A stretch of DNA of 64,000 nt, from the NCBI GenBank assembly GCA_947258585.1, contig CAMYIZ010000074.1:1-64000 (forward strand), given 5' to 3'. The translations under genes were made by a program, and so were the position numbers. The stretch's first letter is position 1. The number at the start of each line of letters is the position of its first letter. The notes beneath the pieces were generated by a model. It was not told the DNA's origin. It did not search any database and worked only from the letters and a program-made list of their open reading frames with translations. Of this stretch, positions 1 to 11,271 are shown piece after piece. Source of the DNA: an uncultured Haliea sp. GTDB taxonomy: Bacteria; Pseudomonadota; Gammaproteobacteria; Pseudomonadales; Halieaceae.

Positions 1-1409
1 GCAGGGCGCTCACGCTCGCGGTGCGGCCGCTCCTCGCGGTCCCGAGGCGCCTCCACGGGCCCGGCTCCGGGCGCGGCAGCGGCAACGCTGCCCGGTGCTT
101 TGCTGTCCCCCTGTGCCAGTAGTGCCAGGGCGGCGGCAACGTCGACCATGGGGACACCGAACTCCTGCTGGTAGTCGCTCACCAGCTGTCGTGCAGCGTC
201 CAGGTCCCGGGTGTCCAGGGTGGCGGTAATGAGTTGCTTGAAACGGTCGCTGCGGCGGTTGCTTACTTCCTGCGCGCTGGGCAGTTGCATGGGAACGATC
301 GTGTTGCCGGTGGCCCGCTCGATGGCTTTCAGCAGGCGCCGCTCGCGGTTGGCCGCGAACAGGATGGCCTGGCCGGTACGACCGGCGCGACCGGTGCGCC
401 CGATACGGTGAACATAGGCCTCGACATCCGTGGGGATGTCGTAGTTGATGACGTGGCTGATGCGTTCAACGTCCAGGCCCCGGGCGGCGACATCGGTCGC
501 CACCAGAATGTCCAGCTGGCCCTTCTTCAGGCGCTCGACGGTTTTCTCGCGCTGCTGCTGGGGGATGTCGCCGTTCAGCGGTGCCGCCGAGTAACCGCGG
601 GCCGAGAGCTTCTCGGCCAGTTCCGTGGTCGCGATGCGGGTGCGCACGAACATGATGATGGCGTCGAAATCCTCCATCTCCAGGATCCGGGTCAGGGCGT
701 CCAGTTTCTGCATTCCGGAGATCATCCACACCCGCTGCTGGATGGACTCATTGGCCATGGACTTGACCTGGATGGTCACTTCCTGTGGATTCTTCAGGTG
801 CTGCTGGGCAATCCGGCGGATGGCCTGGGGCATGGTGGCGGAGAACAGGGCGATCTGGCGCTGCCCGGGAGTCTGCTCCAGGATCCACTCGACATCGTCA
901 ATAAAACCCATGCGCAGCATTTCGTCCGCTTCATCCAGCACCAGGGTCTGCAATTGCGACAGGTCCAGGGAACCCCGGCGCATGTGGTCCATGACCCGGC
1001 CAGGGGTGCCGACGATGACATGCACGCCACGCTGCAACTGGCGCAGCTGGCCGCGATAATCGGAGCCGCCGTAGATCGGCAGGACGTGGAAGCCGGGCAG
1101 GTGACTGGCATACTTCTGGAATGCCTCGGAAACCTGGATGGCCAGCTCCCGGGTCGGGGTGAGTACCATGACCTGGGGCAGCTTGCTGGACAGTTTCAGC
1201 CGCGCCAGCAGTGGCAGGGCGAAGGCTGCCGTCTTGCCCGTGCCGGTCTGGGCCTGGCCCACCAGGTCGGAGCCCGCCAGCAGCGGCGGAATGGTGCGGG
1301 CCTGAATCGCCGAGGGGGTCTCGTAGCCGACTTCGGTTAGCGCACGGAGGAGGAAATCGGGCAGGTTCAGGTCCGCGAAACTGGTCGCGTCGGAGGACTC
1401 GGCGGTCAT
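1..1409 (-). CDS. deaD: DEAD/DEAH-box ATP-dependent RNA helicase (DeaD/CsdA-like), 3' end beyond window
   Basis: Reverse-strand translation MTAESSDATSFADLNLPDFLLRALTEVGYETPSAIQ...AQTGTGKTAAFALPLL...VLDEADEML...SATMP...HRIGRTGRAGR; open to window edge so absent from the ORF track. Confidence 0.93.
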   Translation of the reverse strand, partial: MTAESSDATSFADLNLPDFLLRALTEVGYETPSAIQARTIPPLLAGSDLVGQAQTGTGKTAAFALPLLARLKLSSKLPQVMVLTPTRELAIQVSEAFQKYASHLPGFHVLPIYGGSDYRGQLRQLQRGVHVIVGTPGRVMDHMRRGSLDLSQLQTLVLDEADEMLRMGFIDDVEWILEQTPGQRQIALFSATMPQAIRRIAQQHLKNPQEVTIQVKSMANESIQQRVWMISGMQKLDALTRILEMEDFDAIIMFVRTRIATTELAEKLSARGYSAAPLNGDIPQQQREKTVERLKKGQLDILVATDVAARGLDVERISHVINYDIPTDVEAYVHRIGRTGRAGRTGQAILFAANRERRLLKAIERATGNTIVPMQLPSAQEVSNRRSDRFKQLITATLDTRDLDAARQLVSDYQQEFGVPMVDVAAALALLAQGDSKAPGSVAAAAPGAGPVEAPRDREERPHRERERP

Positions 1410-1584
1410 GGGGAAGGTACCTTGGGGGGTGGGGCTGTAATCGGGGCCATAGTATACAGGGTCGTGTGGACAGGACAACGGCGGGGCGGCGTAAATATGC
1501 CGGCTTTGCGCTTCACGATTCGCTTCCGCGGGCCCGGCATTGGGCTATACTGGCGCCATAAACACCAGAACCGGAGACCGTACC

Positions 1585-2013
1585 ATGCCCCAGCCGAGCA
1601 CTGTCAACGACTGTATGCACCGCCAGCCCCTGACCATTCGCCCGGACGCGAACCTGGTGCAGGCGGTAGAGCTCATCGTCGAGCACAGGTTGACGGGCCT
1701 TACCGTGACGGATGACGCCGGTGCTGTACAGGGTGTGCTGTCGGAGCTCGACTGCCTGCGTGGCATTCTCGCCTCCATCTACAATGACGGTGATCCGGAA
1801 CACGCCCTGGTCAGCGAAGTGATGACCAGCAACGTAAATTTCTGCAGCACCAGCGACAGCATTGTCGAGGCGGCGCAATCGATGCTGGATACCCGGCAGC
1901 GCCGCCGCCCCGTGGTAGAGGACGGGCGGCTGGTGGGGCAGGTCAGCTCCCGCAACATACTCTGGGCACTGATGGAACATTCCCGACGCAAGGTGCAGGA
2001 CCAGCGCAAATAA
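1585..2013 (+). CDS. CBS domain-containing protein
   Basis: MPQPSTVNDCMHRQPLTIRPDANLVQAVELIVEHRLTGLTVTDD...; two CBS-like repeats; internal start in ORF 1540..2013. Confidence 0.85.
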   Translation: MPQPSTVNDCMHRQPLTIRPDANLVQAVELIVEHRLTGLTVTDDAGAVQGVLSELDCLRGILASIYNDGDPEHALVSEVMTSNVNFCSTSDSIVEAAQSMLDTRQRRRPVVEDGRLVGQVSSRNILWALMEHSRRKVQDQRK

Positions 2014-2027
2014 CCGGCCCGCTCACC

Positions 2028-4769
2028 TCAGCCCTCGTCGTCGGCGGTACCGGCGAGGCGGCGCAGCACATAGTGCAGAATCCCGCCATGGCGGTAGTAA
2101 CTGAACTCATTGGGCGTATCGATGCGGATCCGCGCCTCGAAGCTGTGCGATTTCCCGTCCACCGCTGACACGGTCACGGTGACCGTTTCCTGGCCGGGAC
2201 TGATGGCCGGAATGGCGAATGTTTCCTCCCCGGTGAGGCCCAGCGTCGCCGCCGTGTCGCCCCTGGAATACTGCAGTGGCAGGATGCCCATACCCACCAG
2301 GTTGGAGCGATGAATGCGCTCGAAACTCTCCGCGATCACGGCGCGCACACCCAGCAGTGAGGGTCCCTTGGCGGCCCAGTCCCGCGAGGATCCGGTGCCG
2401 TATTCCTTGCCCGCCAGGATCACCAGTGGCACGCCGTGTTCGCGATAGCGTTCGGCGGCGGCAAAGATGGAGGTCGTTGATCCATCGAGGAAGCAGGTAG
2501 TCCAGCTGCCTTCGGTGCCCGGCGCCAGTTCATTGCGCAAGCGTATATTGGCGAAAGTGCCGCGCATCATGACTTCGTGGTTACCGCGGCGGGAGCCATA
2601 GGAGTTGAAGTCCGCGCTGGCCACGCCATGGTCCTGCAAATACTCGCCGGCGGGGCTGTCTGTTGCAATCGCTCCGGCCGGAGAAATGTGATCCGTGGTC
2701 ACGCTGTCGCCAACTTTGATAAGGCAGCGCGCTGCTTCAATCGCGGTGACGGCCGTTGCCCTGGGTGTCATCCCCTCGAAGAAAGTCGGTTTGCGCACAT
2801 AGGTCGACTCTGGCCAGGGATAGCGTTCACTGTCCGCCACCGGCAGCTCGTTCCAGGTGCGGTTGCCACTGTAGACATCGGCGTACTTGCTGCGGAACAT
2901 GTCCGCATCGACCGCGTCCGCGACGATTGCGCTGATTTCCGCATTGCTGGGCCAGAGCTCGGCCAGGGTGACCGGCTTGCCGCTCGCGTCCTCGCCCAGC
3001 GGTTCCCGGTAGAGGTCTACACCCATATTGCCCGCCAGGGCGTAGGCCACGACCAGCGGCGGCGAGGCCAGGTAGTTGGCGCGAACATCCTGGTGGATCC
3101 GGCCCTCGAAATTGCGGTTGCCGGACAACACCGACGTCACCAGCAGGTTGCCCTTGTGGATGGCGGCGGTGATATCCTCCGGCAGCGGGCCGGAGTTGCC
3201 GATGCAGGTGGTGCACCCATAGCCCACAAGGTAGAAGCCGAGCGCCTCCAGGTCGTCCATCAGACCGGTTTTCTCCAGGTACTCGGTGACCACCTTGGAG
3301 CCGGGAGCGAGGCTGGTCTTGACCCAGGGGCGGGTCTTGAGGCCGCGCTCCCGGGCCTTGCGCGCCAGCAGGCCGGCGGCGATAAGCACCGCGGGATTGG
3401 ACGTGTTGGTGCAGCTGGTGATGGCGGCGATGACCACGGCGCCATGTTGCAGCTGAAATTCCTCGCTGCCGCGCCGGATGGTGACGCCGGTGTGGGCAGT
3501 TGCCTCGGCCTCGGTCACGGTGCCGCCCTCTTCCTCCCAGTCGCCCTCCTCACTGGAAACCAGTATCAATTCCTGGAATTCAGCCAGCACCCGGGTAAAG
3601 CTGTCCTTGCTTGCGGTCAGCGGCACCCGGTCCTGGGGCCGCTTGGGGCCGGCCAGGCAAGGCACGACCTGGGCCAGGTCCAGCTCCAGCCTGGCGCTGT
3701 AGCGGGCCTCCACACTGTCCTGGTCGTGCCACAGGCCCATGGCCTTCATGTAGGTCTCCACCAGGGACAGCTGTTCCTCACTGCGGCCGGTCAGGCGCAG
3801 ATAGTTGATGGTTTCCGCATCGACCGGGAAGATACCGCAGGTGGCACCGTATTCCGGCGCCATATTGGCGATGGTGGCGCGGTCGGCGAGGCTGAGATAC
3901 GCGAGCCCGGGACCAAAAAATTCGACAAACTTGCCCACCACGCCGTGTTTGCGCAATTGCTCGGTAACCGTGAGCACCAGGTCGGTGGCGGTGGCGCCCT
4001 CAGGCAGCTCGCCGCTGAGCCGGAAGCCGACCACTTCGGGAATCAGCATGGTCACGGGCTGCCCCAGCATCGCCGCCTCGGCCTCGATGCCACCCACGCC
4101 CCAGCCCAGTACGCCGAGGCCGTTGATCATGGTGGTATGGGAGTCTGTGCCCACCAGGGTATCCGGGTAAGCGAGGTGCTTGCCATCCTGTTCGCGGGTG
4201 AACACACCGCGGGCGAGGAACTCGAGATTGACCTGGTGCACAATACCGGTGCCGGGCGGAACTACCCGAAAATTGTCGAAGGCTTCCTGGCCCCAGCGCA
4301 GGAACTGGTAGCGTTCAAGATTGCGTTCAATCTCGATCTCTGTGTTGCGGGCGAGTGAATCCTCGCCGCCGAAGTGGTCCACCATCACCGAGTGGTCGAT
4401 GACCAGTTCCACGGGTGACAGCGGATTGATCTTGCCGGGCTCGCCGCCCAGGTCGACCATCGCGTCGCGCATGACTGCCAGGTCGACGATGGCGGGAACC
4501 CCGGTGAAATCCTGCAACAGCACCCGCGCCGGCACAAAGGCGATTTCCTGGCTGGGCTCGGCGGCGGGATCCCAGTTGGCCAGGGCCTCGATATCGCCGT
4601 CGCTGACAAAATCCTCAGCGCCGTGGCGCAGCAGGTTTTCCAGCAGCAGTTTCAGCGAGTAGGGCAGGGTGGCCGTATCACCGGGGGTGTCCAAAGCGTC
4701 AAAGGGGAAAATGGTATAGTCGTTGCCGTTGACGGTCAGGGTGTGTTGCTTGCGATAGCGTGTGCTCAT
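2028..4769 (-). CDS. acnA: aconitate hydratase AcnA
   Basis: 913 aa; aconitase motifs [55 protein letters not shown]. Confidence 0.97.
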   Translation of the reverse strand: MSTRYRKQHTLTVNGNDYTIFPFDALDTPGDTATLPYSLKLLLENLLRHGAEDFVSDGDIEALANWDPAAEPSQEIAFVPARVLLQDFTGVPAIVDLAVMRDAMVDLGGEPGKINPLSPVELVIDHSVMVDHFGGEDSLARNTEIEIERNLERYQFLRWGQEAFDNFRVVPPGTGIVHQVNLEFLARGVFTREQDGKHLAYPDTLVGTDSHTTMINGLGVLGWGVGGIEAEAAMLGQPVTMLIPEVVGFRLSGELPEGATATDLVLTVTEQLRKHGVVGKFVEFFGPGLAYLSLADRATIANMAPEYGATCGIFPVDAETINYLRLTGRSEEQLSLVETYMKAMGLWHDQDSVEARYSARLELDLAQVVPCLAGPKRPQDRVPLTASKDSFTRVLAEFQELILVSSEEGDWEEEGGTVTEAEATAHTGVTIRRGSEEFQLQHGAVVIAAITSCTNTSNPAVLIAAGLLARKARERGLKTRPWVKTSLAPGSKVVTEYLEKTGLMDDLEALGFYLVGYGCTTCIGNSGPLPEDITAAIHKGNLLVTSVLSGNRNFEGRIHQDVRANYLASPPLVVAYALAGNMGVDLYREPLGEDASGKPVTLAELWPSNAEISAIVADAVDADMFRSKYADVYSGNRTWNELPVADSERYPWPESTYVRKPTFFEGMTPRATAVTAIEAARCLIKVGDSVTTDHISPAGAIATDSPAGEYLQDHGVASADFNSYGSRRGNHEVMMRGTFANIRLRNELAPGTEGSWTTCFLDGSTTSIFAAAERYREHGVPLVILAGKEYGTGSSRDWAAKGPSLLGVRAVIAESFERIHRSNLVGMGILPLQYSRGDTAATLGLTGEETFAIPAISPGQETVTVTVSAVDGKSHSFEARIRIDTPNEFSYYRHGGILHYVLRRLAGTADDEG

Positions 4770-4903
4770 GCGTTGATCTCGTTGCCAGTGGCCGGGCGGG
4801 ACGCTGCTGCCCCGGGTTGCTTACCGTACTATAGCAGCCCGAAAGCGGCGTTGCGCTGATACGCGGGCGCGCTGCGGCCGTACCAAGCCATCACCGGCGG
4901 CGT

Positions 4904-6064
4904 GTGCCGCTGCCGGCGAGCATTGCCCCCATGGTGCAGGCAAACAGGAAGGAGGGTATTTTTTTGCGACAGATCCCGTTGGTGTTCCCCGGCCATTCGC
5001 TGCGGTATGGGGTGCTGGCCATGCTTCTGGTACTGACCCCCGCCCGTGCCGACAGCCCGGTGCCGGTCGTGGTGACCTCGGCCATGGAGGTGCCGATTCT
5101 GCGGGAACTGAGTCTGCATGGGACCGTGACCGCGGAGCGCAACGCCCGGCTGTCGGTGGCCACGGAAGGCCTCGTATGCGCCGTCAATGTCGATACCGGG
5201 GACCGGGTGCCGGCGGGAGCCCTGCTGTTGGAGCTGGATCCGGAGCTGGCCCGGTTGCGACGGGATGCTGCACAGGCCAGTGCTGCCCAGGCCCGGATCC
5301 GGCGCGATGATGCCCGGCGCCGCTTGCAGGAAGCCCGCGTCCTGCTGCCCCAGCGCAGTATCGCGGAGACTGCCGTGCGTGAGCTGGAGGCGGCGCAGGA
5401 AGAAGCGGCCATGTTCGCGCAGCAGGCGCAGGCCGAGGCGGCACTGCAGGAGGCACTGCTGCAGCGGCACAGTCTGCGAGCGCCTTTCGCCGGCGTCATC
5501 AGTACCCGCCTGACCGATCTGGGGGAGTGGCTGGCGCCAGGGCAACCGGTTTTCGAATTGGTGGGGCTGGAGGGGTTGCGCCTGGATTTTGCGGTACCCG
5601 AGGATCACCTGGAGAGTCTGCGCCCGGGTGCCGAGGTGGACTTCGTCACCGGAGCGCAACCTGCGGTGCGCCACCGCGGCAGGATCGACAGCATTGTGCC
5701 GGTGGCGGAACCCGGTGCGCGCACCTTCCTGCTGCGGGTGCAGCCGGACGCGGAAGCGGCCCGGGTCCTGCTGCCGGGCATGTCGGTGACCGCGCTGCTG
5801 CAGCTGGCGACCGGCCGGTCCGGGGTGACAGTGCCGCGCGATGCGATCCTGCGCCACCCCGACGGCAGGGTGGTGGTCTGGTCGGTTGACGAGGCCGCCG
5901 GGGGTGCCGCGGTGGCGCTGGAGAACGTGGTCAAGACCGGCCTCGCCTTTGGTGGGCGTATCGAGATCAGTACCGGGCTGGCCCCCGGTCGGCGGGTGGT
6001 GGTGCGGGGAAACGAGGCCCTGCGGCCGGGACAGCTGTTGTCGGTGACCGAGGCTGCCCCGTGA
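4904..6064 (+). CDS. RND efflux periplasmic adaptor (membrane fusion protein)
   Basis: 386 aa; lipoyl/barrel-sandwich and coiled-coil organisation (VNVDTGDRVPAGALLLELDPELARL... LRAPFAGVIS). Confidence 0.88.
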   Translation: MPLPASIAPMVQANRKEGIFLRQIPLVFPGHSLRYGVLAMLLVLTPARADSPVPVVVTSAMEVPILRELSLHGTVTAERNARLSVATEGLVCAVNVDTGDRVPAGALLLELDPELARLRRDAAQASAAQARIRRDDARRRLQEARVLLPQRSIAETAVRELEAAQEEAAMFAQQAQAEAALQEALLQRHSLRAPFAGVISTRLTDLGEWLAPGQPVFELVGLEGLRLDFAVPEDHLESLRPGAEVDFVTGAQPAVRHRGRIDSIVPVAEPGARTFLLRVQPDAEAARVLLPGMSVTALLQLATGRSGVTVPRDAILRHPDGRVVVWSVDEAAGGAAVALENVVKTGLAFGGRIEISTGLAPGRRVVVRGNEALRPGQLLSVTEAAP

Positions 6065-6085
6065 CGGCGGCAGGAGGCAGCTACG

Positions 6086-9000
6086 GTGTTTGAGCACGTT
6101 GTGCAGCGGGGTACCCTGGTCACGGTTGTCGTGCTGATGGTGCTGGTGGTGGGCGGAATTGCCGCGCTGCGCATACCCGTGCAGATGATTCCTGACCTCG
6201 ATGTACGCGTTATCAGCGTGCGCACGACCTGGCCCGGCGCCACGCCACAGGATGTGGAAAAGGAGATTCTGGTCGAGCAGGAAGAGTACCTGCGCAACCT
6301 GCCCAGTCTTTCCCGCATCGTCGCCACAGCCCGTAGCGGCAGTGCCGAAATAGAGCTGGAATTTCCCTTTGGCACTGACATCACCGAAATGCTCATACGC
6401 GTCAATAACGCCCTGAGCCAGGTGCCGGCCTATCCCGAAAACGTGGATGAGCCGCGAATCTTCGCCAACTCTTTCTCCGCCAATTCTTTCATGTTCTTCA
6501 GCATTGCTCCGCTGGCGGGCAACCCGCGCCAGGTCGAGATGGACCGCGTCCTGGATTTTGTCGAGGATTTCGTCAAACCCAGGGTGGCGCGCGTTACCGG
6601 GGTGTCCGAGGTCAGCGTGGGCGGTGGTGCCGAGCGCCAGATCCAGATACTGGTTGATCCGGGGCGCCTGGCGCAGCGGGGCTTGACCCTCTCCGATGTG
6701 CGGGAGGCGGTGCGCGGGCGCAATCGCGATCGCTCCGGTGGTGACATTGAGTCAGGCAAGCGCGAATACCTGTTGCGCACTGTCGGCCGTTTCGAGAACC
6801 TGGCCGAGCTGGAGCAGCTGATCCTGGTGCGGCGTGGCGACGCCGTGATTCGCCTGCAGGATGTGGCGGTGGTCCAGGCGGGCAGTTTCGAAAAGCGCGA
6901 CCTGTCCTATTTCAATGGCGAAGCGAACATTTCCCTGTCGATACGCAGGGAGACCGGTTCCAATGTCATCGATATCAAGCGGGAGATGCTGCGGGAACTG
7001 GACGCCATTAACGCGGAGCTGCTGGAGCCCGCCGGACTGCAGATGAGCCTGACATCGGACGACGTCCGCTATGTGCAGGATTCCGTGCGCAATGTCTGGC
7101 AGAACCTGATTCTCGGCGCCTTGTTTGCCACCCTGGTCATGTACCTCTTCCTGCGCTCCGCGCGGGCCACCGCAGTGGCGGTGATGGGGATCCCGCTCTG
7201 TATCACGGTAGCCTTTCTCGGTCTGCTGCTGGCGGGGCGCACGATCAATGTCATCTCCCTCGCCGGTATTGCCTTTGCCATCGGTATGACCCTCGACAAC
7301 AGCATCGTGGTGCTGGAAAGTATTGAACTTGAGCGCCGCAGGGGGGCTTCAAGGCTGCGCGCCGCGGTGGACGGCGTGCGTCAGGTCTGGCCGGCGGTAT
7401 TCGCGTCCACCATGACCACTGTCCTCGTGTTCATCCCGGTAGCGCTGGTCGAGGAAGAAGCCGGGCAGCTTTACTCTGATGTAGCGGTGGCGATTGCCGC
7501 GGCAATCCTGGCCTCGATGCTGGTGGCGATTACCGTGCTGCCAACCGCGGCCGCGCGACTGGCTCTGGGCCGCAGCGGCGCGGCCGGGGCGAGTGGCGAC
7601 GGGCGCTGGCGGGCATTCACCCTGGGTTCGGTGGCCTGGCTGCTGGCCACCGCGCGAAGGCGCGTGGGCTGCATTGCGGCGGTGACCGGAGCCAGCCTGT
7701 GGTGCATGCTCGCGCTGACGCCGCCGGCGGAATACCTGCCCGAGGGAGAGGAACCGAAGGTGTTTGCGGTCATGAGTGCACCGCCCGGCTACAATCTTGC
7801 GGCGATGGCGGAAATCGCCCAGGAGGTTGGCGACCAGCTGCTGCCTTTCGTCGGCGCTGATCCCGAGGCCTTCCGCCGCGGTGAGGCCGCAGTGCCTGCC
7901 ATTTCCTACATCAATATGCGTGTCGCGCCCGACCAGATGCGGATTATCTCGGAGACGGTCAATCCGGCAGATATCGAGGCCCTGATGGACGTGCTGACGG
8001 AGCGCTACCAGGGGTATCCCGGGATGCGCGCCTTCGCCGCGCGCGGCTCCATTATCACCAGCAATGACGGTGGTACCCGCAGCGTCAATCTGGATATCTC
8101 CGGCGCCAGGCTGGAGGATATCTACGCGGTGGCGCTGGCGGCCTACCGGCAGGCGGAGCAGGTCTTCGATGATCCCCGGATCCAGAGCCGTCCCTCATCG
8201 CTGACCCTGGCCCAGCCCCTGGTGGAGGTGCGGCCGGATTGGGAGCGCGCCACAGAACTGGGGCTGGATGCCGAGGCCATCGGTTTTACCGTAGCGGCGC
8301 TGACGGACGGCAGCTATGTGGACGAACTGTTCCTCGCCGACGACAAGATCGATATCTACCTGTACAGCGATGTCGGCCAGGGGGCGTCGCTGGACGCCAT
8401 GGCCCGGTTACCTGTCTATACCCCCGCGGGCGCCGTGGTGCCCCTGAGCTCGCTGGCGCGGATCGTGGAAAGCGTTGACACTGCCCAGGTTCGGCGTGTG
8501 GATGGCCGCCGCACTGTCACCCTGAACATCATTCCGCCACGCAGTGTGCCCCTGGAGACCGGTGTCGCCGTGGTTCGGGAGCAGGTGGTGCGCGAGCTGC
8601 AGCGCCGGGGGGAAGTGCCGGCCGGCGTGAGCATGACCATCTCCGGCGCGGCGGACCAGCTCGACGCCACCCGTGAGGCCCTGGTGGGGAACTATCTGGT
8701 GGCGCTCGCCATCGTTTATCTGCTGATGGTGGCGATTTTCAGTCACTGGGGTTACCCGCTGCTGATCATGACGGCCATACCGCTGGGAATCGCCGCAGGC
8801 GTCGCTGGATTATGGCTGCTCAACGCAGCGGGAGCCTGGCTGCCGCTGCTGGGCATGGCGCGGATCGTGCAGCCGTTCGACATGATTACCATGCTCGGCT
8901 TCCTTATCCTGATGGGCACGGTGGTGAACAACCCGATACTGATCGTGCATCGCGCGGTGGAGAACCTGTCGGTGCAGGGCATGGCGGCGGTGGAGGCGGT

Positions 9001-9259
9001 GCAGGAAGCGGTCGAGGCACGCCTGCGTCCCATCGCGATGTCGACGATCACCACCCTCTGCGGCCTGGCGCCCCTGGTCCTGATACCCGGTGCGGGAACC
9101 GAGCTGTACCGGGGGGTGGGTGTCATTGTGATGTCTGGTATCCTTGGTGCGACGGTGGTTACCCTGACCCTGTTGCCGGCCTTGACGGTTTTCGTCCTGC
9201 AATGGCAGCAGCACCGCACAGGCAGCCAGCAGCAACCGGATATCCGAGAGACATCGTGA
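6086..9259 (+). CDS. RND efflux transporter permease (AcrB/MexB-type)
   Basis: 1057 aa; RND signatures (RTTWPGATPQDVEKEI, GIAFAIGMTLDNSIVVLE, GFLILMGTVVNNPILIVH). Confidence 0.95.
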   Translation: MFEHVVQRGTLVTVVVLMVLVVGGIAALRIPVQMIPDLDVRVISVRTTWPGATPQDVEKEILVEQEEYLRNLPSLSRIVATARSGSAEIELEFPFGTDITEMLIRVNNALSQVPAYPENVDEPRIFANSFSANSFMFFSIAPLAGNPRQVEMDRVLDFVEDFVKPRVARVTGVSEVSVGGGAERQIQILVDPGRLAQRGLTLSDVREAVRGRNRDRSGGDIESGKREYLLRTVGRFENLAELEQLILVRRGDAVIRLQDVAVVQAGSFEKRDLSYFNGEANISLSIRRETGSNVIDIKREMLRELDAINAELLEPAGLQMSLTSDDVRYVQDSVRNVWQNLILGALFATLVMYLFLRSARATAVAVMGIPLCITVAFLGLLLAGRTINVISLAGIAFAIGMTLDNSIVVLESIELERRRGASRLRAAVDGVRQVWPAVFASTMTTVLVFIPVALVEEEAGQLYSDVAVAIAAAILASMLVAITVLPTAAARLALGRSGAAGASGDGRWRAFTLGSVAWLLATARRRVGCIAAVTGASLWCMLALTPPAEYLPEGEEPKVFAVMSAPPGYNLAAMAEIAQEVGDQLLPFVGADPEAFRRGEAAVPAISYINMRVAPDQMRIISETVNPADIEALMDVLTERYQGYPGMRAFAARGSIITSNDGGTRSVNLDISGARLEDIYAVALAAYRQAEQVFDDPRIQSRPSSLTLAQPLVEVRPDWERATELGLDAEAIGFTVAALTDGSYVDELFLADDKIDIYLYSDVGQGASLDAMARLPVYTPAGAVVPLSSLARIVESVDTAQVRRVDGRRTVTLNIIPPRSVPLETGVAVVREQVVRELQRRGEVPAGVSMTISGAADQLDATREALVGNYLVALAIVYLLMVAIFSHWGYPLLIMTAIPLGIAAGVAGLWLLNAAGAWLPLLGMARIVQPFDMITMLGFLILMGTVVNNPILIVHRAVENLSVQGMAAVEAVQEAVEARLRPIAMSTITTLCGLAPLVLIPGAGTELYRGVGVIVMSGILGATVVTLTLLPALTVFVLQWQQHRTGSQQQPDIRETS

Positions 9260-10272
9260 CAACAACGCCAAGTGACAGCTACCGTGCCAGTCAGTGGCCG
9301 ATGCCGCCGCAGACCCAGACCCAGGACGCGCGACCCCGTCGCCTGGGCGTGGAACTGGAGTTCTCCGGTATCGCGCTGGATCGTATTGTCGAGCTGATGC
9401 AGCAGCATCTCGGCGGCGAGGTGGAAACCGTGTCTCCCTATGAGCTGTTCCTGCGGGGAAGCCGCCTGGGAGATTTCGGCGTGGAACTCGACTTCGCCTG
9501 GCTCAAGCGCCGCGGGCGCGAACGGGCGGGTGATGTCCCCGACGAGATCGGCCAGATCGGCGAAAATGTGCTGAAGTTGGCGGCGGAACAACTGGTGCCG
9601 TTTGAAATTGTCAGTCCGCCGATCCCGCTGGCGGAGCTCTGGCATCTGGGAGAGTTGTTCCAGATATTGCGCCAGGCCGGGGCCCAGGGTACCAGCAGCG
9701 CCCCCCACTACGCCTACGGTCTGCACCTGAATCCGGAAATGCCCGATCTGGAAGCCGCCACCATCCTGGCCTACCTGCGCGCTTTCGTCTGCCTGTTCGA
9801 CTGGTTGCGGCAGCGCAGCAAGGTGAATCTCAGTCGCCGACTTACTCCGTATATCGATCCTTTCGAGAAACCCTATGTCAAGCTGTTGTTGCGGGAAGAC
9901 TACGCGCCAGACCTGCCCCAGCTGATCGACGATTACCTGCGGCACAATCCCACCCGCAACCGGGCGCTGGACATGCTGCCGCTGTTTGCACACCTGGATG
10001 AGGCGAGGGTCCGCAGTGCGGTGGATGACCCCCGGATCAAGCCGCGTCCCACATTGCATTACCGGCTTCCCAATTGCGAAATCGATGATCCCAACTGGTC
10101 CCTGGCGCAGCCGTGGCGCGACTGGCTGCAGGTGGAGGCACTCGCCTGTGACAGCCAGCGGCTGCAGCTTGTCGCGGAGCACTATCGCGAGCATTTGTCG
10201 GGCCTTGCGGGAGGTCTGTTTGGCGACTGGGCAGCGCTCAGCGCCGGATTCCTGCTCCCCGAGCTGGCGTGA
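9256..10272 (+). CDS. amidoligase family protein
   Basis: GTG start overlapping the RND stop; RRLGVELEFSGIALDRIVELMQ...GDFGVELDFAWLK, Amidoligase_2-like; in frame with ORF 8812..10272. Confidence 0.8.
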   Translation: MTTTPSDSYRASQWPMPPQTQTQDARPRRLGVELEFSGIALDRIVELMQQHLGGEVETVSPYELFLRGSRLGDFGVELDFAWLKRRGRERAGDVPDEIGQIGENVLKLAAEQLVPFEIVSPPIPLAELWHLGELFQILRQAGAQGTSSAPHYAYGLHLNPEMPDLEAATILAYLRAFVCLFDWLRQRSKVNLSRRLTPYIDPFEKPYVKLLLREDYAPDLPQLIDDYLRHNPTRNRALDMLPLFAHLDEARVRSAVDDPRIKPRPTLHYRLPNCEIDDPNWSLAQPWRDWLQVEALACDSQRLQLVAEHYREHLSGLAGGLFGDWAALSAGFLLPELA

Positions 10273-10955
10273 AGCGGCCGCTGATCGGCGTCACCGGCAG
10301 CGACCGCGGCCTGCCCCTGGCGTGGTGGTTTACCCGCTGGGCGCTGTGGCGCTCAGGGGCGAGGGCGGTGTACCTGACACACTCCAGTCCCGGTGAGCTG
10401 GAGGCACTTGACGGCATCGTGATCAGTGGTGGGGATGACATCGACCGGGGCCTGTACCTGGCCGAACACGATGCGCCCGGGCCAGCCGACCCGGAGCGGG
10501 ATCGCTTCGAGATCCGGGTGCTGGAACACTTGATGGGCAGCCGCCTGCCGGTGCTGGGTATCTGTCGCGGCGCACAGCTCATGAACGTGGTGCGCGGGGG
10601 TACGCTCTATCCGGACCTGCGCAACCTGCGTCGAAAGACCTCCAATCGCCGTACGCCCCTGGCGCGCAAGACCTTGCTGGTGGAGCCGGGTTCCGGGCTG
10701 CAAGGCATGCTGGGGGAGAGTCGCCTGCGGATCAACAGTCTCCATCAACAGGCCATCAAGGATCTTGGCGAGGGGCTGGTGGTCAGCGGCCGGGACCTGG
10801 ATGGCTTTGTGCAGGCTGTGGAGCTACCCGGCGAATCGTTCCTGTACGGCGTGCAATGGCATCCTGAGTACCTCCCTCTGCAGGCACCGCAAAGGAAACT
10901 GTTCACGACCCTGGTGCGCGCCGCTGCGGGCGATGAACCTTGCGCCCCGCAGTGA
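10269..10955 (+). CDS. gamma-glutamyl-gamma-aminobutyrate hydrolase-like class I glutamine amidotransferase (peptidase C26)
   Basis: 228 aa; ISGGDDIDRGLY, LGICRGAQLMNVVRGGTLYPDL, VQWHPEY. Confidence 0.88.
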   Translation: MKRPLIGVTGSDRGLPLAWWFTRWALWRSGARAVYLTHSSPGELEALDGIVISGGDDIDRGLYLAEHDAPGPADPERDRFEIRVLEHLMGSRLPVLGICRGAQLMNVVRGGTLYPDLRNLRRKTSNRRTPLARKTLLVEPGSGLQGMLGESRLRINSLHQQAIKDLGEGLVVSGRDLDGFVQAVELPGESFLYGVQWHPEYLPLQAPQRKLFTTLVRAAAGDEPCAPQ

Positions 10956-10992
10956 TAGACTAGACACTTTTAGCCCGGGAGAGCCCCCAGTC

Positions 10993-11271
10993 ATGAGCGA
11001 ATCTGATTCCGAGAACCACTTGCAGTGCATGGAACGTTTTATCGAGCTGGCCAACACCATGAAGAACGACGGTGTGCCAACCCGAGTTGTGTCGGCGGCA
11101 TTGATGACCGCGTCCGGGGTCTACGCCACCTATTCCGTTGCCGGCAACTCAGGTGGACTCAACCCGTCCGGCGTGGAGAAAGTCGCCGCGGCATACAAGC
11201 AAAACCTGGAGAATATCCAGCGCGCCAAACGCGAGGAAGCGCAGGCGGCAGCGCCTCAATCCAACTCCTGA
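10993..11271 (+). CDS. DUF3144-like small protein
   Basis: MSESDSENHLQCMERFIELANTMKNDGVPTRVVSAALMTASGVYATY... Confidence 0.7.
   Translation: MSESDSENHLQCMERFIELANTMKNDGVPTRVVSAALMTASGVYATYSVAGNSGGLNPSGVEKVAAAYKQNLENIQRAKREEAQAAAPQSNS

Noticed and set aside
234-1340. 368-aa plus-strand ORF
   Set aside because: Antisense to the clear DEAD-box helicase reading frame; low-complexity shadow ORF typical of high-GC DNA
2577-4358. 593-aa plus-strand ORF
   Set aside because: Entirely antisense to acnA, with Gly/Ala/His/Gln-rich composition and no recognisable domain
4829-6097. 422-aa minus-strand ORF
   Set aside because: Antisense to the RND adaptor gene; no recognisable motifs
8752-10194. 480-aa minus-strand ORF
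   Set aside because: Antisense to the RND permease 3' end and the amidoligase
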